Shown one piece after another: positions 1 through 8,058 of a DNA stretch of 38,048 bases. Source of the DNA: D2472 sp964444385 (lineage in GTDB: Bacteria > Pseudomonadota > Gammaproteobacteria > Magnimaribacterales > D2472); assembly GCA_964444385.1 (NCBI GenBank), contig CAYUHD010000008.1:1-38048 (forward strand), read 5' to 3'. Position 1 is the first letter of the stretch. Each line of letters starts with the position of its first letter. The notes under the pieces are model-generated. The model worked only from the letters and a program-made list of their open reading frames with translations, searched no databases and was not told where the DNA came from. A program made the translations under genes and the position numbers.

Positions 1-40
1 AATTATCTGATATTCTAGTATCTTTTATTCAGGAGTGATT

Positions 41-724
41 ATGATTGATTTTTACACAGCACCAACCCCAAATGGACACAAAGTTTCATGCACTTTGGAG
101 GCAATGGAATTGGACTATGAGACCCACGTAGTTAATTTAATGGAAAATGAACAAAAAAAGCCTGAATTTCTTGCCATAAGTCCTAATGGCAGAATTCCGG
201 CGATTGTTGATAGAGATGCAAATGATTTACCTATTTTTGAATCGGGTGCAATCATGATCTATCTTGCAGAAAAAACTGGAAAGTTAATCCCTTCAGATCT
301 AAATGAAAAAGCAAAAGTTCTTGAGTGGCTTATGTTTCAGATGGGTGGAGTGGGGCCCATGATGGGACAAGCCAATGTTTTCTTTAGGTATTTTCCTGAA
401 AAAATTCAACCTGCCATTGATCGTTATCAAAATGAAGGAAGAAGACTTTTTGAAGTTTTAGATACACATCTAGGTAAGCAGGAATGGTTAGCAAAAGATT
501 ATTCTATTGCTGATATTGCCAATTGGTGCTGGGTTAGAACTCATAAGTGGTCAGGGATCTCAATCGAAGGTCTGGATCATTTAGAAAGATGGATGAAAGC
601 TATGTATGAGCAACCTGGAATGAGCGCAGGGCTTGAAGTTCCTATTAAAATGGAAAGTTTGTTAGATGATGATGAAAAGGCAAAAGAGTTTGCAAAAAAT
701 GCAGAAAAAATGGTGAAAAAATAA
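41..724 (+). CDS. Glutathione S-transferase, YfcG/YghU-like
   Basis: Cytosolic GST of the Nu-class/YfcG type, predicted to use glutathione for disulfide-bond reductase or peroxidase-like chemistry. The N-terminal thioredoxin fold opens with MIDFYTAPTPNGHKV, very close to E. coli YfcG, and has the ISPNGRIPAIVD loop and the FESGAIMIYLAEKTG glutathione-binding turn. The helical C-terminal domain carries LEWLMFQMGGVGPMMGQ and the YSIADIANW motif. The frame is open from a GTG at 35, but the ATG at 41 fits better because AGGAG at 31-35 lies 5 nt upstream and the product then starts like YfcG, giving 227 aa. It is the first gene of a ten-gene plus-strand run and is followed 13 bp later by a second, unrelated-looking GST. 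The specific substrate is unknown. Confidence 0.92.
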   Translation: MIDFYTAPTPNGHKVSCTLEAMELDYETHVVNLMENEQKKPEFLAISPNGRIPAIVDRDANDLPIFESGAIMIYLAEKTGKLIPSDLNEKAKVLEWLMFQMGGVGPMMGQANVFFRYFPEKIQPAIDRYQNEGRRLFEVLDTHLGKQEWLAKDYSIADIANWCWVRTHKWSGISIEGLDHLERWMKAMYEQPGMSAGLEVPIKMESLLDDDEKAKEFAKNAEKMVKK

Positions 725-737
725 ATAGGAGAAGATT

Positions 738-1352
738 ATGTTAAAAGTACACTTTGTTGCCGGCACTAGAGCAGGCCGAGTAGTTTGGTTGCTAGAGGAA
801 TTGGGATTGGAGTATGAAGTAAATATTATGCCATTCACCAAGGAGGGCTTGAAATCTCCTGAACACAGGTCAAGACATGCTTTAGGTAGAGTACCTGTAT
901 TGGAAGATGGCGATATTACAATTTTTGAATCTGGAGCCATTATCGATTATGTTTTAGAAAGACATAAGAATGGCGGCTTAAAACCTAACTCAGATGCTCC
1001 TGAATTCCCTTTTTATCTTCAGTGGTATCATTATTGTGAGGGCATGGTTATGCCTCCCATGAATCAAATAGTTGTGCAAACAATTTTATTGCCGCCTGAT
1101 CGAAGGGACGAAATAGTTTTAAATCAGGCAAAAAGCTTGCTAACCAAATCCCTGGCTCCAGTGAATGAAAATCTTGCAGATAAAGATTATCTTATAGGAG
1201 ATTTTTCGGCTGCTGATTTGATGTTGGGTCATTCATGCTTTATGGCTAACAGGTTGGGTTGCGTTAATGATGATATGCAAAATATAAAAGATTATGTTGC
1301 AAGGATTAAAGCAAGACCTGCCTTCAAGAAAGCAATTACCATGGGAGAGTAA
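738..1352 (+). CDS. Glutathione S-transferase family protein
   Basis: A 204-aa cytosolic GST. The N-terminal thioredoxin-like domain (about residues 1-80) includes AGTRAGRVVWLLEELGLEYE, the cis-proline segment GRVPVLEDGD and FESGAIIDYVLER for glutathione binding. The C-terminal helical domain includes the conserved LIGDFSAADLMLGH. A GGAGA ribosome-binding site lies just before the ATG. It sits 13 bp after the YfcG-like GST but shares only the fold with it, so the two probably act on different substrates or steps. It is close to the downstream DUF1330 gene and probably cotranscribed with it. Subfamily and substrate are not evident from sequence. Confidence 0.9.
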   Translation: MLKVHFVAGTRAGRVVWLLEELGLEYEVNIMPFTKEGLKSPEHRSRHALGRVPVLEDGDITIFESGAIIDYVLERHKNGGLKPNSDAPEFPFYLQWYHYCEGMVMPPMNQIVVQTILLPPDRRDEIVLNQAKSLLTKSLAPVNENLADKDYLIGDFSAADLMLGHSCFMANRLGCVNDDMQNIKDYVARIKARPAFKKAITMGE

Positions 1353-1354
1353 TC

Positions 1355-1768
1355 TTGGAAGTGACTAATAAAGTTATTCCAAATCAGGAACAAATGGATG
1401 GATTTCTTGAGGGCGATACTGATTCGCCAATATCAATGGTAAACCTAATCAAGTTTAAAGAAAAAGCAGAGTATGAAGATGGCAGAGACACTGAACTCTC
1501 GGGCAAAGAGGCTTATACAATTTACGCAATGGAAGTCCAAGAACATCTAAAAAAAGTAGGAGCAGAGATGGTTTTTGGTGGGGCAGTCAGTCGCTTGATG
1601 CTCGGAGAAGTTGAAGATCTTTGGGATAGTGTTGCAATTGCTAGATACCCAAGCAGAAAAGCCATGCTTGAAATGATGATGGATGCAGATTATCAAGAAA
1701 GTGAAAAACATAGATCAGCTGGTCTTGAGGGTCAGCTGAATATTGAGACTAAAGAAGGCAATTTATGA
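1355..1768 (+). CDS. DUF1330-like protein (soluble paralogue)
   Basis: A 137-aa cytosolic protein resembling DUF1330, a ferredoxin-like alpha+beta barrel family of unknown function. Visible elements are SMVNLIKFKEKAEYEDGRD near residue 30, a central AYTIYAMEVQEHLKKVGAEMVFGG and VAIARYPSRKAMLEMMMD near the C-terminus. The TTG at 1355 has GGGAG 7 nt upstream. A GTG at 1361 is an alternative start, and there is no early ATG. It is a tandem paralogue of the next gene, which adds an N-terminal membrane anchor, and the two frames overlap by 4 nt. Function is unknown; the neighbouring GST, SDR and flavoprotein genes hint at small-molecule metabolism. Confidence 0.8.
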   Translation: MEVTNKVIPNQEQMDGFLEGDTDSPISMVNLIKFKEKAEYEDGRDTELSGKEAYTIYAMEVQEHLKKVGAEMVFGGAVSRLMLGEVEDLWDSVAIARYPSRKAMLEMMMDADYQESEKHRSAGLEGQLNIETKEGNL

Positions 1769-2160
1769 AAAAGTATTTATTGCTAGGCTTCATTCTAATA
1801 GCGGTAACTTTTTTGTTCTTGAGCAATGGTAATTCCAATGAGAACGAATACAAAGTTTTTAAAAATGCAGTTACGCCAACTCCAACTCAAATTGCAGGAT
1901 TTGCATTAGGAGATAATAGTCCCTTCTTGGCAGTTAATCTTCTTAAATTTAAAGAAAAAGCTGAATACGATGATGGCAGAGAAACTAATCTTACTGGAGA
2001 GGAGGCGTATGCTATTTATGCTGATGAAGTGCAAGATCATTTAGCTAAAGTAGGAGCTGAACCGATTTTAGGAGGAGAGGTTAATAGGCTTATTCTTGGA
2101 GAGGTTGAAGAGCTGTGGGATGTTGTTGCAGTGGTGAGATACCCAAGCAGAAAAGCCATG
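1643..2160 (+). repeat. Direct repeat within tandem DUF1330 paralogues
   Basis: A 24-nt identical segment encoding the RYPSRKAM motif occurs at 1643-1666 and again at 2137-2160. Several shorter identical stretches flank it. It marks the two genes as tandem duplicates rather than a mobile repeat. Confidence 0.85.
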
Positions 2161-2268
2161 TTTAAAATGGCTACTAGTGATGAGTATATAGAAAGTGAAA
2201 AGCATCGTTCAGCTGGTCTAGCAGGACAATTGAATATTGAGGTATTAGAAGGTGAATTTGAATTTTAA
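1765..2268 (+). CDS. DUF1330-like protein with N-terminal membrane anchor or signal
   Basis: A 167-aa paralogue of the preceding gene. It starts with MKKYLLLGFILIAVTFLFLS, a signal peptide or uncleaved anchor without a clear lipobox, and continues into the same DUF1330-like domain (AVNLLKFKEKAEYDDGRE, AYAIYADEVQDHLAKVGAE, VVRYPSRKAMFKMA). The ATG overlaps the upstream stop region by 4 nt, so translation is probably coupled. An exact 24-nt direct repeat is shared with the upstream gene (1643-1666 and 2137-2160), consistent with fairly recent tandem duplication followed by acquisition of an export signal. The domain probably faces the periplasm. The reaction, if any, is unknown. Confidence 0.78.
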   Translation: MKKYLLLGFILIAVTFLFLSNGNSNENEYKVFKNAVTPTPTQIAGFALGDNSPFLAVNLLKFKEKAEYDDGRETNLTGEEAYAIYADEVQDHLAKVGAEPILGGEVNRLILGEVEELWDVVAVVRYPSRKAMFKMATSDEYIESEKHRSAGLAGQLNIEVLEGEFEF

Positions 2269-2728
2269 CAAGATTTTTCCTGAAAGCGCTAACAATAACT
2301 TTCATGGTCATCATATTGCGCTTTGGGGATTTATTTTATTCACACTCTTGATGACGTGGCGATCAATTATCCACATGTTTTTTGAAGAGTATGGGTTTCA
2401 TGAAATAGGTAACTTTTTAGTTATTTCTGGTAGTCCAGACCCTATGCTTTTAATTTATAGATTTTTTTCTGTATGGGGCTTTGCACAGTTAATTTTTTGT
2501 TTAGTTTGCTGGGTTGTAATTTTTCGATATAGAGCGCTAATTCCGCTAATGTATTTATTTTGGTTATTTGAGTGGGGCTTTAGAACCCTTGTATATCCTT
2601 TGATTAGAGAAGATATTACCGTTCAAGGAATCTATACCGTTGGTGGAACACCAGGAGCTGATTGGGCGCCCTATATAACAATACTTTTAATCATTCTTTT
2701 CAGCCTTTCTCTTTTACAAAAAAAATAA
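2252..2728 (+). CDS. Small integral membrane protein, unknown function
   Basis: A 158-aa protein with about four predicted transmembrane helices: roughly residues 22-45, around residues 70-90, around residues 92-110, and a C-terminal helix near 140-155. It starts at GTG 2252, overlapping the end of the upstream gene, with GAGG at 2239-2242 as a plausible ribosome-binding site. No early in-frame ATG exists. A His-rich N-terminal segment (NNNFHGHHIALWG) could bind a ligand or metal, but this is speculation. I do not recognise the family. Position implies cotranscription with the oxidoreductase genes around it. Confidence 0.7.
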   Translation: MNLNFNKIFPESANNNFHGHHIALWGFILFTLLMTWRSIIHMFFEEYGFHEIGNFLVISGSPDPMLLIYRFFSVWGFAQLIFCLVCWVVIFRYRALIPLMYLFWLFEWGFRTLVYPLIREDITVQGIYTVGGTPGADWAPYITILLIILFSLSLLQKK

Positions 2729-2743
2729 TTTTAGGACAATGCT

Positions 2744-3847
2744 ATGGGTCAATTTCAAACTTTAAAATCAGATTTAACTCAATCAAGAATTATAGATATT
2801 GATTTATCTTCCATTGATGATGGTGAAATCGCAGTAACGATTGAAAGTTATGCTTTTACTGCCAATAACGTTACTTATGGAGTAGCGGGTGACACTATTG
2901 GATATTGGAAATTTTTTCCAGCTGGACATGATGAAAATGATGAGTGGGGTTGCATCCCCATGTGGGGTTTTGCAGAAATCACTCAGTCAAACAATAAAAA
3001 TTTAAATGTAGGCGAGCGACTGTTTGGATATTTTCCAGCTGCAGATTCATTAATTCTTAGCCCAATTAAAATCTCTAATCAAAGCTTTAGTGATGGCAAA
3101 GAGCATCGAAAAGAACTACCTCCTGTTTACAACAATTATATAAGGCTTGCTGGGGAAGAAAACTATGATGCTTCTATGGATGAAGTTCGAGCTCTTTTAT
3201 TCCCATTGCACATAACAGCATTTTGCTTGTGTGACTCTCTAGAAGAGGAATCATATTTTGGAGCATCTCAAGTTATTATTGTCAGCGCCTCTAGCAAAAC
3301 GGCTATTGGTTTAGCTCAAGGCTTAGCCGATGCTGAAGATTCGCCAAAAATAGTTGGGTTGACTTCAGCGAGTAACGCTGAGTTTGTGGAAAGTTTAGGT
3401 TGTTACGATAAAGTGATTTCATATGATGAGCTCGATAAAGTCGATTGCTCAATTGGCTCTGTGATGGTTGATATGGCAGGGAACCGAGAAATCCTAGGGA
3501 CACTCCATGGCGAGTTGGGAGATAACATGCTGATGTGCCTTACTGTTGGTATGACTCATTGGGATAATGGAACAACTGCAGAGGATGCTTTGGGGCAGGC
3601 CATGCAAAGAGATAGAACAGAATTCTTTTTTGCACCAGCTCACATTCAAAAGCGTATTGGAGACTGGGGGCACGATGGTTATGCTGAAAAAACAAATTCA
3701 TTCATGACTGCAAGAGCTCTTCAAAGTAAAGATTGGATGCAGGTCAAAGAGATATCTGGATTAGAAAACTTTACTAGCACATATGAAGAAGTAGTTGCAG
3801 GAAATATCAATCCAAATGAGGGGATTATCGTTAATCTTAAAAAATAA
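2744..3847 (+). CDS. DUF2855 family protein, quinone-oxidoreductase-like
   Basis: A 367-aa protein that looks like DUF2855, a family distantly related to the MDR/zinc-independent alcohol dehydrogenase-quinone oxidoreductase fold. Supporting segments are VTIESYAFTANNVTYGVAGD at about residues 31-50, WGCIPMWGFAEITQS, VGERLFGYFPAADSL, and a Rossmann-like region near residue 175 (VIIVSASSKTAIGLAQGL) where the glycine-rich nucleotide loop is weak. No catalytic zinc ligands are evident. The ATG follows the sequence AGGACA. Members are often annotated hypothetical, and the substrate is unknown. It lies within the run of redox enzymes and is probably in the same transcript. Confidence 0.8.
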   Translation: MGQFQTLKSDLTQSRIIDIDLSSIDDGEIAVTIESYAFTANNVTYGVAGDTIGYWKFFPAGHDENDEWGCIPMWGFAEITQSNNKNLNVGERLFGYFPAADSLILSPIKISNQSFSDGKEHRKELPPVYNNYIRLAGEENYDASMDEVRALLFPLHITAFCLCDSLEEESYFGASQVIIVSASSKTAIGLAQGLADAEDSPKIVGLTSASNAEFVESLGCYDKVISYDELDKVDCSIGSVMVDMAGNREILGTLHGELGDNMLMCLTVGMTHWDNGTTAEDALGQAMQRDRTEFFFAPAHIQKRIGDWGHDGYAEKTNSFMTARALQSKDWMQVKEISGLENFTSTYEEVVAGNINPNEGIIVNLKK

Positions 3848-3863
3848 TTAAAAGGAGGGCTAA

Positions 3864-4241
3864 ATGAAGAATGTATTAAGAATAATAGCGGGGCTTACAG
3901 GAGCTTTGTTTTTTCTAAATGGATTGAACTGGATAGTGTATCCAGCCAGTGCTGCAGAGTCTTTGGGTATGCCCTTACTGAAAGGTTTGGGGTTGAGCAC
4001 GCAAATTGGTGATTTGGGTAGTTTCTTTATTACTGTTGGTGCTATGACATTAATTGGAGTCTATACAAAAACTTATCATTGGTTTTTTGCTCCTTCAATG
4101 CTCTTGCTGTTAGCAGCTTTATATAGAACTCTTTCATTTTTCCTTCATGGAGCCACATTTGCAATGGAGCAAATAGTGATTGAAGTGATAGTAGGGTTAT
4201 TTCTAATCTTCGCTGGTTCAAGAATTGCATCTGAAGATTAA
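3864..4241 (+). CDS. Small membrane protein, possibly DUF4345-like
   Basis: A 125-aa protein with four predicted transmembrane helices (about residues 7-27, 48-68, 75-94 and 100-120) and the segment GLSTQIGDLGSFFITVGAMTLIGVYT. The pattern resembles small four-helix membrane proteins of the DUF4345 type, an assignment I hold only weakly. A strong AGGAGG ribosome-binding site precedes the ATG. It sits 16 bp after the DUF2855 gene and just before an anchored hydrolase gene. Function unknown. Confidence 0.68.
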   Translation: MKNVLRIIAGLTGALFFLNGLNWIVYPASAAESLGMPLLKGLGLSTQIGDLGSFFITVGAMTLIGVYTKTYHWFFAPSMLLLLAALYRTLSFFLHGATFAMEQIVIEVIVGLFLIFAGSRIASED

Positions 4242-4245
4242 ATTT

Positions 4246-5298
4246 ATGAAAATTTTTAAATATTTAATCTTTGCTGTAGCAATCATTTATATCTTGGTTA
4301 CCATTTTAACCAGATTGCCAAGCGTACAAGATCGATTATTCAGTGGGATCGTCCAAAATTTAACAAGCGGCCCTGCCGATCTTCGTGATGATTCTTTATC
4401 TGCTTTAGTCTGTGGTACACGTTCTCCACTTGTATCTCCAGGAAGAGCTCAAACTTGTATTGTAGTAAATGCGGGTGGGAATTATTATGTTGTTGATATT
4501 GGAGATGGAAGTGCAACAAACCTCAATAATTGGAGAGTTGATACTGACAAAATTCGAGCCACTTTATTAACGCATCTGCACTCAGATCATATTTCAGATC
4601 TCGCAGATCTACATCTAATGACATGGATTAATTCCTCTCATACTAAACCTTTAGATGTTTATGGTCCTGAAGGAGTTGAATTGGTAACTAAAGGTTTTGA
4701 AGGAGCCTTTCAGCTCGATTATCAATATAGACATGAGCATCATGGTGATGAGATTGCTCCAATAGATATTGCTGGATTTAACCCTCATCCTATAGAATTA
4801 TCTAACCCAGTAATCATTGATGAAAATGGTTTGAAGGTTACAGCTTTTAAAGTACTGCATGATCCAGTTGAGCCAGCCTTAGGTTATAGATTTGACTACA
4901 AAGGTAGATCAATTGTTATTAGTGGGGATACTGCTTATAGTGAAAATTTAATCAAACATTCAAAAGATGCTAATGTTCTATTTCATGAGGCTCAAGCAAA
5001 TCATTTACTAGCAATCATGAAAGATGCTCTTGCAGATAGCCCGGGTTTAGTAAATATTTTAGATGATATTGAGACTTATCATGCAACACCAACTGAAGCA
5101 GCCCAAGCAGCTAATTTGGCCAATGTTGATCATTTAATGTTCTATCATTTAACGCCAGCACCAAGAAATAATTTGATGGAGAGGATGTTCTATAGGGGCG
5201 TAAATGAAATCAGGAAAGATTGGAGCTCTTCACAGGATGGAACTATGGTTGTTTTACCATTAGACTCAGATGAAATAATAATTACTAAGGTGAATTAA
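4246..5298 (+). CDS. Membrane-anchored metallo-beta-lactamase-fold hydrolase
   Basis: A 350-aa protein: an N-terminal transmembrane anchor (about residues 5-23) and a periplasm-facing metallo-beta-lactamase domain of the RNase Z/arylsulfatase-like type. The metal motif is H110-L-H112-S-D114-H115; further ligand candidates are the His of VLHDP, the Asp of ISGDTAYS, and the final His in the YHLTP region. Upstream, GTRSPLVSPGRAQTCIVV and VDIGDG are typical strands. The frame opens at a TTG (4225) inside the previous gene, but ATG 4246 gives a clean anchor sequence. It ends at 5298 and shares one base with the start of the SDR gene. It probably hydrolyses an ester, lactone or sulfate; the substrate is unknown. 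Confidence 0.85.
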   Translation: MKIFKYLIFAVAIIYILVTILTRLPSVQDRLFSGIVQNLTSGPADLRDDSLSALVCGTRSPLVSPGRAQTCIVVNAGGNYYVVDIGDGSATNLNNWRVDTDKIRATLLTHLHSDHISDLADLHLMTWINSSHTKPLDVYGPEGVELVTKGFEGAFQLDYQYRHEHHGDEIAPIDIAGFNPHPIELSNPVIIDENGLKVTAFKVLHDPVEPALGYRFDYKGRSIVISGDTAYSENLIKHSKDANVLFHEAQANHLLAIMKDALADSPGLVNILDDIETYHATPTEAAQAANLANVDHLMFYHLTPAPRNNLMERMFYRGVNEIRKDWSSSQDGTMVVLPLDSDEIIITKVN

Positions 5299-6107
5299 TG
5301 GATGTAAAAAACAAAAGAGCTGTTGTTACTGGTGCAGCCAGTGGTATTGGAAAAGCTCTTTGTGAAGCCTTTCATCAATCTGAAGTTCAATCCATTGTTG
5401 CAGTTGATATGAATTTGGAGGGAGCTCAAGAAACTGCAGATTCGGTCAATGGTATTGCTATTCAGGCTAATGTTGGTAATGAAGCAGACATTATTAATGT
5501 AATCCAAAAAGCAGATGAGCATGTTGGTGGTATAGATATTTTTTGCTCTAATGCAGGGATTGGCGGAGTGCCAGGATTTTTTGAAGTTGAGGCATCCGAT
5601 TGGCAGAATATTTGGGATGTGAATGTTCAGTCTCATATTTTTGCAGCCAAACATGTTTTACCTCAAATGCTCGAACGAGGAGAGGGCTATTTAGTTAATA
5701 CATCATCAGCAGCAGGACTTTTAACTCAATTGGGAGCCGCAGGCTATTCAGTAACTAAGGCTGCAGCGGTTAGTTTTGCTGAATGGATCAAAATTACATA
5801 TGGTGAAAAGGGCATTGGTGTTTCATGCTTATGTCCTCAAGCAGTTAGAACTGCTATGACGGCTCAAGGCCCTGGTGTTGCAGGCGTGGATGGAATGATG
5901 GAGCCGGATGTTGTCGCACAAGAAGTTTTAAAGTGCATTGCTGAAGAAAAATTTTTAGTATTGCCTCATGAAGAGGTTGCTGAATATATTATGAGAAAGG
6001 GTAATGATAGAGATAGATGGATTTCAGGCATGCAAAGACTGCAAAAGCAATATGAAGATTTTTTGACACCAGCAGATATGACATTCCCACGCGGTGACAA
6101 AGAATAA
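5298..6107 (+). CDS. Short-chain dehydrogenase/reductase
   Basis: A 269-aa cytosolic NAD(P)-dependent oxidoreductase of the classical SDR family. The cofactor motif TGAASGIG is at residues 11-18, SNAG near 85-88, and the catalytic set is Ser138 or neighbour, Tyr151 and Lys155 (YSVTK). An acidic residue after the second strand (VAVDMN) suggests preference for NAD(H). The ATG overlaps the preceding TAA by one base, so translation is likely coupled to the hydrolase. A short C-terminal extension follows the core. The likely role is oxidation or reduction of an alcohol/ketone in the pathway encoded by this run; substrate unknown. Confidence 0.9.
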   Translation: MDVKNKRAVVTGAASGIGKALCEAFHQSEVQSIVAVDMNLEGAQETADSVNGIAIQANVGNEADIINVIQKADEHVGGIDIFCSNAGIGGVPGFFEVEASDWQNIWDVNVQSHIFAAKHVLPQMLERGEGYLVNTSSAAGLLTQLGAAGYSVTKAAAVSFAEWIKITYGEKGIGVSCLCPQAVRTAMTAQGPGVAGVDGMMEPDVVAQEVLKCIAEEKFLVLPHEEVAEYIMRKGNDRDRWISGMQRLQKQYEDFLTPADMTFPRGDKE

Positions 6108-6119
6108 ATAGGAGAAATT

Positions 6120-7088
6120 ATGAAAACTAAAATTACAGAATTATTCGGTATCAAACATCCAATCATTCAAGGTGGGATGCATCACGTTGGTTTTGCGGAA
6201 TTAGCTGCAGCTGTATCAAATGCAGGAGGTCTTGGAACTATAACTGGTTTAACTCAAGGAACACCAGAAAAGTTAGCTAATGAGATAGCTCGTTGTCAGG
6301 AGATGACAGACAAACCCTTTGCCGTTAATCTTACATTTTTACCCTCATTAACTCCCCCAGATTATCCTGGATTGGTAAAAGTAATTATTGATGCGGGCGT
6401 GCCTATTGTTGAAACAGCTGGTAGAAACCCTGCTGAGTATTTACCAGCTCTCAAAGAAGTCGGCATTAAAGTTATTCATAAATGCACTTCGGTAAGACAT
6501 TCTTTAAAAGCTCAATCTATTGGATGCGATGCAGTGTCAGTTGATGGCTTTGAGTGTGGAGGACATCCAGGTGAAGACGATATACCTAATTTTATTCTTT
6601 TGCCTCGTGCTGCAGACGAACTAGAAATACCATTTGTTGCATCTGGCGGAATGGCTGATGCAAGAAGTTTAGTAGCAGCCATGGCGCTTGGAGCTGAAGG
6701 GATGAATATGGGAACCAGATTTATTGCTACTCAAGAGGCTCCTGTTCATCAAAATGTCAAAGATGCGATAGTAAATGCTTCAGAGTTAGACACTCGATTG
6801 ATTATGCGATCTCTTAGAAACACTGAAAGAGTTCTAAACAATGAAGCCGTTGAGCGCCTCATGGAAAAAGAGGTGGCTTTAGGCGATCAATTAACCTTTG
6901 CAGACATTGTTGATGAGGTTGCCGGAGTTTATCCAAAGATTATGCATGAAGGAACAATGGAAGTTGGCGCCTGGTCCTGTGGAATGGTTGCAGGACTAGT
7001 TAATGATATTCCAACAGTCAAAGACTTGATTGATGGCATCATGAGCGAAGCTGATAGCATCATTGGAAAAAGGCTAAGTAATTTTTAA
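6120..7088 (+). CDS. Nitronate monooxygenase-like FMN protein
   Basis: A 322-aa TIM-barrel flavoprotein of the nitronate monooxygenase/2-nitropropane dioxygenase family, which oxidises alkyl nitronates using FMN and O2 and also includes enoyl reductase-like members. It begins with the typical ELFGIKHPIIQGGM and contains VDGFECGGHPGED, with His149 as the expected catalytic histidine. The phosphate-binding region FVASGGMADARSLVAAMALGAEGMNMGTRF follows at about 178-207. AGGAG precedes the ATG, 12 bp after the SDR gene. It is the last gene of the run and converges with the HupE-like gene 16 bp on. Nitronate specificity is not proven by sequence. Confidence 0.88.
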   Translation: MKTKITELFGIKHPIIQGGMHHVGFAELAAAVSNAGGLGTITGLTQGTPEKLANEIARCQEMTDKPFAVNLTFLPSLTPPDYPGLVKVIIDAGVPIVETAGRNPAEYLPALKEVGIKVIHKCTSVRHSLKAQSIGCDAVSVDGFECGGHPGEDDIPNFILLPRAADELEIPFVASGGMADARSLVAAMALGAEGMNMGTRFIATQEAPVHQNVKDAIVNASELDTRLIMRSLRNTERVLNNEAVERLMEKEVALGDQLTFADIVDEVAGVYPKIMHEGTMEVGAWSCGMVAGLVNDIPTVKDLIDGIMSEADSIIGKRLSNF

Positions 7089-7095
7089 TAATTTG

Positions 7096-7116
7096 ATCTT
7101 AGACTTAACTTAAGAT
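7096..7116. terminator. Weak hairpin between convergent genes
   Basis: A 6-bp inverted repeat, ATCTTA at 7096-7101 and TAAGAT at 7111-7116 with a 9-nt loop, spans the junction of the two convergent genes and overlaps the last codons of the minus-strand gene. No clear U-tract follows on the plus strand; a modest AT-rich tail follows on the minus strand. It could contribute to bidirectional termination. Confidence 0.25.
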
Positions 7117-8058
7117 TCCAATGGTTCTTTCAATGAGCCAGAAAAAACCCATGCCGCCCAAAACCAATGAGGTCAGGGTTGCTGATTGTCTATATAGATT
7201 AAATTTATAGGCTAACCAAATAAAAAACCCAAATATTGGTACTAGTAGAAGTTGGCCGGCTTCAATTCCTAAATTAAAAAATAGCAATGAAAGGAGGAGT
7301 TGTTCATTACCAATACCAATCCCCGTTAAGGCATTTGCAAAACCCAGCCCATGAAGCAAACCAAAACCAAAGGCTATTAACCAAGGGGTCGATTTATATT
7401 TTTTATTTTCACTTACTTCCATTGCTAGGTAAACAATTGTTAGGGCAATAATAGCCTCAACCGTGGCCTGAGGAAGTGATACTAATTCGAATACAGATAA
7501 ACCTAGGGTAATGCTGTGAGCAAGAGTAAAAGCTGTAATTGTCTTAACGGCATTAAAGAATCCAGAAATTAAAAACAGCAGTCCTAAGATAAATAAAATA
7601 TGGTCATTGCCGCTCATTAGATGGTCAATCCCAAGGGTGAAATACCCAATGGGGTAGACCTGTTCTTTAAATGGTATCTGTATAGAAGATCGTTTTAAAT
7701 TCATCAAACCTTCAAATACCTCTCCATTTAGATGAGTGATAGTTACTAGTGCATCAGTAAGTACGCTAAGATTTTTTACTTCAATTATTTGACCTTTTAA
7801 AGATTCTTCACAAATGAGTGAGATTTTTTCTACTAGATACTTTCCTTTTTGGGTTGGTAATTGATTCTCTTTTTTGCAATTATTTGGAAAAAATACCTCT
7901 GCTCTAGCACCAATATTTTTTAAGGGATACATCCAGCTAACTTTATATTCATTCTCATTTAGCTCATCCACAACTAGATGGGCTGGATTAAACTCATGGG
8001 AGAATAATGCGGTCGAGCAACAAAGAATTACAAATGTTTGAACCAGTCTGCCAATCAT
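7105..8058 (-). CDS. HupE/UreJ_2-like membrane protein
   Basis: A 317-aa protein with an N-terminal signal peptide (about residues 1-20, ending at LFSHEF), a soluble periplasmic domain to about residue 140, then six or so transmembrane helices. The conserved membrane motif GIDHLMSGNDHILFILGLLFL at about 143-165, AHSITLGLSVF, and GLLHGLGFANAL match the HupE/UreJ_2 family, whose histidines are thought to bind nickel or another metal; that role is family knowledge and not shown here. There are no hydrogenase or urease genes in the window. It overlaps the upstream isomerase gene by one base (TAATG), so it is cotranslated with it, downstream of the DUF3604 gene. Confidence 0.85.
   Translation of the reverse strand: MIGRLVQTFVILCCSTALFSHEFNPAHLVVDELNENEYKVSWMYPLKNIGARAEVFFPNNCKKENQLPTQKGKYLVEKISLICEESLKGQIIEVKNLSVLTDALVTITHLNGEVFEGLMNLKRSSIQIPFKEQVYPIGYFTLGIDHLMSGNDHILFILGLLFLISGFFNAVKTITAFTLAHSITLGLSVFELVSLPQATVEAIIALTIVYLAMEVSENKKYKSTPWLIAFGFGLLHGLGFANALTGIGIGNEQLLLSLLFFNLGIEAGQLLLVPIFGFFIWLAYKFNLYRQSATLTSLVLGGMGFFWLIERTIGILS

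Noticed and set aside
4225..4245. TTG start for the MBL hydrolase inside the previous gene
   Set aside because: ATG 4246 gives a normal membrane-anchor start; the upstream seven codons are just the end of the neighbouring gene read in another frame.
5295..5654. Minus-strand open frame of 119 codons opposite the SDR gene
   Set aside because: It lies entirely antisense to a clear SDR with conserved motifs; the translation shows no recognisable domain.
7105..8058. Hydrogenase or urease accessory function for the HupE/UreJ-like protein
   Set aside because: No hydrogenase, urease or nickel-enzyme genes are present in the window, so this role is not supported here.
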